Shown piece by piece: positions 59,601-64,000 of a stretch of 64,000 bases of DNA (positions are counted from its first letter, which is position 1; every line of letters starts with the position of its first letter). Origin of the DNA: Actinomadura graeca (GTDB lineage: Bacteria > Actinomycetota > Actinomycetes > Streptosporangiales > Streptosporangiaceae); NCBI RefSeq assembly GCF_019175365.1, contig NZ_CP059572.1:5828001-5892000 (forward strand), written 5' to 3'. The position numbers were made by a program, and so were the translations under genes. Below the pieces are notes generated by a model, which made no database searches, was not told the origin of the DNA, and worked only from the letters and a program-made list of their open reading frames with translations.

Positions 59601-60632
59601 GGCGAGGTCGACGACGCAGACGCCCTCGATGCCGTCGGCGGCGATCTGCGAGTCGTAGGACGCCATGCCGCCGTCCACCACGATGACGTGCAGCGGCAGG
59701 TCGCCGGACGGGCGCCCCGCCACGAACCGGGCCCGGTCCTTGATCTCCTGGCCGAGCAGCACCTCCAGCTCCGTCATCGTCGGGGCGATCAGCCGGACCT
59801 GCCCGGCGGCGTCGTGCTCGGTGGGGTGCAGGGCGTGCGGCAGCCACTTCACCCAGTCCCAGTGCGGCAGCCGGTCCTGCGAGGTGCAGACGCTGACGCG
59901 CACGTCGTCGGGGGAGTGGAAGGCGGCGATCTGCATGAGCATGGCGCGCAGCATCGCCCGCGCGGCGTCCGCGTCCCCGGACAGGAAGATCCGCGAGAAC
60001 GACCGGAGGTTGATCGCGACCGGCAGCGCCGGGACGGTCGAGTGCGTCCGCATGAACCGCCGCAACGCCCCCGCGCTCATCGGCTCCAGGTCCTCGATCG
60101 GCTTGGTCTCCGGCGCGATCAGCTGGACGGCGAGCTTCTGCGGCCCGGCGCCCACCCGGACCTGCCCGAAGTCGGCGTCGTCGGGGCGGCGCTCCCACAG
60201 CCGCGAGCTCATCACGATGGACCACAGCCGCGCCGGGTCGGGGTTGTACCACTCCAGCGCCTCGCGCTGCTGCGCGGCGGCCTTGCGGACCTTCGCCCGG
60301 ACCTGCCCGAGGTAGCGCAGGTAGTCGCGGCGCTCCCCGTTCAGCTTGGACTTGCGCTCGCCGCTGCGCTGACCGACCTGGCTGAACATCATGCCGAACA
60401 TCGACAGGCCCATCATCCCGCCCGCCACCATCTGCAGCGGGTTGGAGTTGGGGTTCAGGAACATGAACGCCATCGCGCCCGAGCCCGCCGCCATCGGCAG
60501 GAACGTCAGCACGTTGCGGAATCCGTCGGCGACGACCTCCGGCAGCTCCGGCGGCGACTCCAGCAGGACCTCGCCCCGTGGCATCTCCGGGGGCTTGCGC
60601 CGTTCCTTGCGCCGGACCAGTACGGTGCTCAC
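56658..60632 (-). CDS. eccC: Type VII secretion FtsK/SpoIIIE ATPase
   Basis: A 1324-residue single-chain EccC from GTG 60632 (GAGGGGAGC upstream). Two membrane helices (VLTFLPMAAGSGAMAFMFL and MVAGGMMGLSMFGMMF) precede a DUF domain and three FtsK/SpoIIIE ATPase domains. Their Walker A motifs are GATGSGKSELL (Lys488), GGPQSGKSTTI (Lys843) and GDAECGKSNLL (Lys1128). Walker B regions are LFLVLDEFSE, FLVVDNW and LFLIIDDYE, the second lacking the Glu as in other EccC D2 domains. EccC binds substrate signal sequences and drives export. It is divergent from eccD. Confidence 0.96.
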   Translation of the reverse strand: MSTVLVRRKERRKPPEMPRGEVLLESPPELPEVVADGFRNVLTFLPMAAGSGAMAFMFLNPNSNPLQMVAGGMMGLSMFGMMFSQVGQRSGERKSKLNGERRDYLRYLGQVRAKVRKAAAQQREALEWYNPDPARLWSIVMSSRLWERRPDDADFGQVRVGAGPQKLAVQLIAPETKPIEDLEPMSAGALRRFMRTHSTVPALPVAINLRSFSRIFLSGDADAARAMLRAMLMQIAAFHSPDDVRVSVCTSQDRLPHWDWVKWLPHALHPTEHDAAGQVRLIAPTMTELEVLLGQEIKDRARFVAGRPSGDLPLHVIVVDGGMASYDSQIAADGIEGVCVVDLAQTVGYTTEAGTLRLNVTADRVHMLRKDRTGKDVPTSIGAPDNAGVPQAEALARQLSPFRSSASDTTEEEDVLSGNMTLTSLLGVENAYAVDPARVWRPRAQRNRFRVPIGLDAEGRPIELDIKESAQGGMGPHGLCIGATGSGKSELLRTLVLGLAMTHAPDILNFVLVDFKGGATFLGMDGLEHVSAVITNLEDELPLVDRMYDALHGEMVRRQEYLRAMGNYASLRDYEKARLDGADLPPMPTLFLVLDEFSELLSAKPDFAELFVMIGRLGRSLGVHLLLASQRLEEGKLRGLDTHLSYRIGLRTFSAMESRVVLGVPDAYELPPAPGNGYLKFATEPMVRFKAAYVSGPVDEQPKQDEARQGSQIAAQIVPYLPGYIRPQVIEQQAAPEPAPEEGKSQASLFDVVVGQLAGHGAPAHQIWLPPLDEPPALNEMLPQLQVTQEHGLTTAGWEGRGKLYAMAGIVDKPFHQRRDPYWLELSGGAGHVGIAGGPQSGKSTTIRTLMASLALTHTPAEVQFYCLDFGGGALASMAGLPHVGGIATRLDADRVRRTVAEVSGLLEQREREFAERGIDGIATYRRMRASGEHPGDGYGDVFLVVDNWLTLRQDYEAMQDTITQLAARGLGYGIHVIAATNKWTEFRSNVRDLLGTKLELRLGDPYESEIDRKLADNVPEGRPGRGLSRDGFHFLTAVPRIDGGGADESLNDGVLKMCQAVAEAWNGQRAPQVRMLPDVLPPSSLPSPAETGMRVPIGIDEDALAPVYLDFTQDPHFLVLGDAECGKSNLLRHITAGITARYTPQQARIIFIDYSRSLLDVADTEHQIGFGASAPAATSLVNDVRGAMMERLPPADLTPDQLRSRSWWTGSELFLIIDDYEMVATSDNPLRPLVELLPQARDIGLHIILARAMGGAGRGMFDPAVTRIKEMASPGLLMSGNKDEGILLGNVKPHKLPPGRGYHVDRRTGTRLIQTVHNEEAGR

Positions 60633-61062
60633 TGGACTGGGCTCCCCTCGTGGCCGTCTAGCGTCGCGACCGGTCATCATACGGGTGATACGCCCCCGCA
60701 CACCCTGATCATCATCCATTGCGGCCAAGACGCCGCAACCATCACGATGAAATGATTTTCCCCGTCGAGTCGGCAATGGCAAATCCCGCGGGGACGACCA
60801 ATCCGAAGGCCGGGCCCGGAGTTCGCGCGGCTCGACGGGGCGCCGCGCGAGGCGCCGCTTCACGGACCGTGCGGCGTCCGTGCGGCGTCGGTGTCGCGGC
60901 CGCCGGTTCGGAACCGGGACCCCGGTGGCGGCGTCGAAGCGGGGCCTCCTGGACGATCACGAAGATGGTCGCGGGCGGCGGGCCGGGAGGTCTATGTTGT
61001 TACGGTTTCCGCCGGTGTCCGGATGCTCCCAGCGGGGCCGTGCCTACATGTGAGGAAGTTCA
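60633..61062. promoter_or_regulatory. Divergent promoter region of eccC and eccD-eccB
   Basis: These 430 bp have no supported gene. It is the only long non-coding stretch inside the secretion core and should hold both promoters. I see no clear operator palindrome. Confidence 0.45.
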
Positions 61063-62460
61063 GTGGCTTCAGTCACCGGAGCTGAGCTGTGCAGGGTCAC
61101 AGTGGTGGCCCCGAAGCGCCGCATCGATATCTCGCTCCCCGCCCACGTGCCGTTCGCCCAGTTCTTCCCCGCCATCCTGCACTATTCCGGCAGCCAGATG
61201 GCCGACGCCGGACTGGCCCACGGCGGGTGGGTCCTGCAGCGGCTGGACGAGGCGCCCTTCGACGGCGCGGCGACCCCCGCGCAGGCGGGACTGCGCGACG
61301 GGGAGATCCTCTACCTGCGGCCGGGCATGTCACAGCTTCCGGAGCTGGCCTTCGACGACGTGGCCGACGTGGTCGCGACGGCCGTCAAGGACCGCCGCGA
61401 CCGCTGGCGGCCCGAGTGGACGCGGGCGTTCTCGCTCGGCGCCGGGGCCGGGGGCTCGGCGTTCGCCGCCGCGATCATCCTGCTGGCCGGTCCGCCCTGG
61501 ATCGTCCCGGCCGCGGCGGCGGGGGTGATCGCCCTGCTGCTCACCGTCGGGGCGGTCGTGGCGTCGCGGGCGGCGGGCGACGCGAAGGCCGGGACCGTCC
61601 TGGCGTTCTCCGCGCTCCCGCACGCCTTCCTCGCGGGGCTGCTCGGCCCGGCGCGCGACCACGCCTTCACCGAGCTGGACGCGCTCAACGTCCTCGCGGG
61701 GTTCGGCGTCCTCGTGCTCGTCGCGATGATCGCGGCCGTGGGCGTCACCGACGGGGCCTCGGTCTTCTGGGGCTCGGTCGTCGGCGGCCTCCTCGGCGCC
61801 GCGGGCTCCGGCGTCGCGCTGCTCTTCGAGGACCTGTCCGCGGCCGGGATCGCGGCGGTCGTCGTCGTGGTCGCGATGATGCTGACGCCGCTGACCCCCA
61901 CGCTCGCCTTCCGCTTCTCCAAGGTCACGCTTCCGCCGGTGCCGCAGAGCGCGGACGACCTGCGCCGCGACACCATCATGGTGGACGGGCAGCAGGTGCT
62001 GACCCGCACCGGCCGCGCGGACCGGTTCATCACCGGCTTCACCGTGGGCCTCGGGCTCGTGGGCGTCCTCGGCCAGATCCCCTCGGCGTTCCGGGACGGA
62101 TGGCTCGGCCCGGTCACGGCCGCGGTCATCGCCGTCCTGATGCTGCTGCGCTCCCGGCTGTTCCGCGGCCGCGTGCAGCGCCTGGCGCTGCTGGTGCCCG
62201 GGATGCTCGGCCTCGGGGTGCTGGCCCTCGCGCTGTCCTGGGACGCCTCGCCGCTGACCATGGCCGCCGGGGGGCTCCTGCCCCTCGTCGCGGTGACCGC
62301 CCTGGTCGTGGGGGTGGGCCTGTGGCTTCCCGGCCACCGTCCCTCGCCGTTCTGGAACCGCGCGGGCGACATCCTGGAGATGTTCCTGCTGATCGCCCTC
62401 ATCCCGCTGGCCCTCGGAGAGTGCGGGCTGTTCGCGTACATGCGCGGGCTCGCCGGATAG
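61063..62460 (+). CDS. eccD: Type VII secretion membrane protein EccD
   Basis: A 465-residue protein from GTG 61063 (GAGGAAG 4 nt upstream). The first ~90 residues form the ubiquitin-like domain (CRVTVVAPKRRIDISLPAHV, LRDGEILYLRP). It is followed by about eleven membrane helices, the EccD design that frames the secretion pore. A cytoplasmic loop (FSKVTLPPVPQSADDLRRDT) separates the helix blocks. eccB follows after 9 nt. Confidence 0.95.
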   Translation: MASVTGAELCRVTVVAPKRRIDISLPAHVPFAQFFPAILHYSGSQMADAGLAHGGWVLQRLDEAPFDGAATPAQAGLRDGEILYLRPGMSQLPELAFDDVADVVATAVKDRRDRWRPEWTRAFSLGAGAGGSAFAAAIILLAGPPWIVPAAAAGVIALLLTVGAVVASRAAGDAKAGTVLAFSALPHAFLAGLLGPARDHAFTELDALNVLAGFGVLVLVAMIAAVGVTDGASVFWGSVVGGLLGAAGSGVALLFEDLSAAGIAAVVVVVAMMLTPLTPTLAFRFSKVTLPPVPQSADDLRRDTIMVDGQQVLTRTGRADRFITGFTVGLGLVGVLGQIPSAFRDGWLGPVTAAVIAVLMLLRSRLFRGRVQRLALLVPGMLGLGVLALALSWDASPLTMAAGGLLPLVAVTALVVGVGLWLPGHRPSPFWNRAGDILEMFLLIALIPLALGECGLFAYMRGLAG

Positions 62461-62469
62461 GAGCGCGGC

Positions 62470-63879
62470 GTGCAGACTCGCAAGGACCTTCTGCAAGCAC
62501 ACCGCCTGATGAGCCAGCGCGCCTCGCTGGCGCTCGTCTCCGGCGAGCCCGACAATCCCGAGCTGCCGCTGCGCAGGATGAACATCGCCGCGTTCAGCGG
62601 CATCATGGTCGGCATCCTCTGCATGGCCGCGTTCGGCATTTACGGCGTCATCCGCCCGGGGGGCGCCACCGGTCTCGAAAAGGCCGGGATGCTGATCGTG
62701 GAAAAGGAGACCGGTGCGCGTTACGTATGGTGCCAGAACGGCAGGCTGTGCCCGGTCGCCAACTACGTCTCCGCGCGGCTCGTCGCCGGTGCCGACGCCA
62801 AGAGCCGCCGGACGGTGTCCGGCAATTCCCTGACCGAATACGAACGCGGCCCGACGATCGGCATCGCCGGTGCCCCGAACACGCTGCCCGACGCGAAGAA
62901 ACTGACGCGGGCGCCGTGGGCGGTGTGCGTGCGGGCGGTCGAGAGCACCTCGCTCGGGCGCCGGTCGATGGTGACGCTCACCGCAGGGCGCCGGGTGGGC
63001 GGCACCGAGCTGCGCCCGGACCAGGCGATGGTCGTCGCCGCGGACGGGCAGAACTGGCTGATCTGGCGCAACACCCGGATGCGGATGCCGCCGTACGCGC
63101 TGACCACGCTCGGCGCGAGCGCCACCCAGATCGCCGGCAAGTGGCTCAACTCCGTCACCCAGGGCCCCGACTTTGCCGCACCCCAGCTCCCGGCCCTCGG
63201 CCGGCCCGCCCAGGGGCCGCTCGGCGCCGGGCGCGTCGGCCAGATCTTCAGCGTGAGCACGGCCTCGGGCGCGGCGGCCTCGTACGTCCTGCTCGGCGAC
63301 GGCCTCGCGCAGGTCACCCCGCTCCAGCGGGACCTGCTGGTCGCCGACCCGCAGATCCGCAGGGCGTACGGGAACCAGCCCGTCCGCCCGATCGAGGTGG
63401 ACGCGGGACGGGTCAACGCCGTGCCGCAGTCCGCGCGGCCGCTGCGCGACCGGCAGCTGGAGGGCAAGGCGCCGGGCATCGTCCCGTTCAAGGAGACGAG
63501 CCCGCTGTGCGCGGTGTACTCGGATCCGAGCGGGAACTCCGACGCCGCCCTCACCCTCGGCGGCGACCTGCCCGCCCCGCCCGACACCGTCCAGCCGGCC
63601 GGCGCCGACCAGCTGGTGTTCCCGCCCGGCGGCGCGGCGCTGGCCGGCCGCGTCCCGAGCCCGGGAAAGGCGAATGAGGTCAGCACCTATTACCTGGTGG
63701 CCGAGGGAAAACGATTCCCCATCAAGGACAATGAGACGGCTCAGAAGCTCGGCTACGCACTCCCGGGGAACGCCTCAAAGGTGCCCGCCGGAGTCCTCGA
63801 CCTGATCGCCCAGGGACCGGTGCTGGATCCGGACGCCGTCACGGCCCCGGCGGGCGCGGGCACACCGGCGGGGAACTGA
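62470..63879 (+). CDS. eccB: Type VII secretion protein EccB
   Basis: A 469-residue protein from GTG 62470. The N-terminal cytoplasmic segment (QTRKDLLQAHRLMSQRASLA) is highly typical of EccB. One membrane helix (AAFSGIMVGILCMAAFGIYG) and a periplasmic repeat domain follow, with the two-Cys region VWCQNGRLCPVANYVSARL and the R-repeat motifs to the C-terminus. EccB links the membrane complex to the outer face. It forms an operon with eccD. Confidence 0.95.
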   Translation: MQTRKDLLQAHRLMSQRASLALVSGEPDNPELPLRRMNIAAFSGIMVGILCMAAFGIYGVIRPGGATGLEKAGMLIVEKETGARYVWCQNGRLCPVANYVSARLVAGADAKSRRTVSGNSLTEYERGPTIGIAGAPNTLPDAKKLTRAPWAVCVRAVESTSLGRRSMVTLTAGRRVGGTELRPDQAMVVAADGQNWLIWRNTRMRMPPYALTTLGASATQIAGKWLNSVTQGPDFAAPQLPALGRPAQGPLGAGRVGQIFSVSTASGAAASYVLLGDGLAQVTPLQRDLLVADPQIRRAYGNQPVRPIEVDAGRVNAVPQSARPLRDRQLEGKAPGIVPFKETSPLCAVYSDPSGNSDAALTLGGDLPAPPDTVQPAGADQLVFPPGGAALAGRVPSPGKANEVSTYYLVAEGKRFPIKDNETAQKLGYALPGNASKVPAGVLDLIAQGPVLDPDAVTAPAGAGTPAGN

Positions 63880-64000
63880 TTGTGAAGACCTCGGCGACGA
63901 ACCGAACCGCGGAGATCCCCATTGCGTCCCATCCTCGTGCGAAACGGATGGACAGGGTGATCAAACACACCTATCGTGTTGGCTACTCTGCGGTGCGACC
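63880..64000 (+). other. Start of region downstream of eccB
   Basis: About 120 bp with no complete gene. TACTCT near 63982 could be a -10 element for a gene beyond the window; this is weak. Confidence 0.25.

Noticed and set aside
1..64000. CRISPR arrays, tRNA or rRNA genes, insertion sequences, phage attachment sites
   Set aside because: I looked for regularly spaced repeats, cloverleaf/T-loop sequences, transposase motifs and tRNA-linked repeats and saw none that could be supported.

Overview
The window is high-GC DNA from a mycelial actinomycete, most likely a Streptosporangiales or Thermomonosporaceae (Actinomadura-like) organism. This is inferred from gene content and composition, not from any search. 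The signs are very GC-rich third codon positions, many GTG and TTG starts, stop/start overlaps (ATGA, GTGA), mycothiol synthase (MshD), GlnR, a DivIVA-type coiled-coil protein, an LmeA-like DUF2993 protein, an SCO5389-family protein and a type VII secretion (ESX-like) locus with a mycosin. There are no rRNA or tRNA genes, CRISPR arrays or intact insertion sequences that I can recognise.

1-13.5 kb: a truncated LuxR-type (LAL) ATPase regulator diverges from an Old Yellow Enzyme. Next come an NlpC/P60 endopeptidase, a 1.1-kb non-coding stretch with a Fur/Zur-like palindrome, an SCO5389-family gene, a coupled nucleotidyltransferase-BON-metallophosphoesterase operon, an SDR coupled to topoisomerase IB, an SDR/enoyl-CoA hydratase pair, and an unusual pair: a phosphatidylserine-decarboxylase-like pyruvoyl enzyme followed 2 nt later by a cytoplasmic-looking S10 serine carboxypeptidase.

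13.8-27 kb: a full LAL regulator and a secreted thermolysin-like M4 protease with a chitin-binding-type module. These are followed by a proline-rich micro-protein overlapping what looks like the broken front of a PCMT-like methyltransferase, a LysR/SDR divergon with a clear operator, a DinB-like protein, a TetR/membrane-protein divergon with two matching operators, ArfB, and an MprAB-PepD-like envelope-stress module (response regulator, histidine kinase, HtrA-type protease).

27-44 kb: peptide deformylase, a DivIVA-domain protein, a gamma-carbonic anhydrase, a 1383-residue EccA/CbxX-like AAA protein, DUF47 + Pit phosphate transport, a secreted 5'-nucleotidase, mshD, and the pstSCAB operon with a Pho-box-like site. 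The pst operon converges on glnR. Phosphate genes (pit, 5'-nucleotidase, pst) are concentrated here, and glnR places nitrogen control beside them.

44.5-49.5 kb: a MoaD/ThiS-like protein, DUF2993, an ECF sigma/anti-sigma pair with a near-perfect SigL-type autoregulatory promoter, a thioredoxin-like protein, and a sulfur operon (DUF4395, rhodanese, DUF1416) preceded by a leaderless 28-residue leader peptide of the cysteine-attenuation kind.

49.5-64 kb: an integral membrane protein overlaps tail-to-tail with a three-gene coupled operon of DUF4352-like membrane-anchored proteins. Then comes the type VII secretion locus: mycP, a four-gene operon (WXG100-sized protein without WXG, a 224-residue membrane protein, a YbaB/EbfC-like protein, an L7/L12-like three-repeat protein), eccC, and divergent eccD-eccB. 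No eccE is present within the window.
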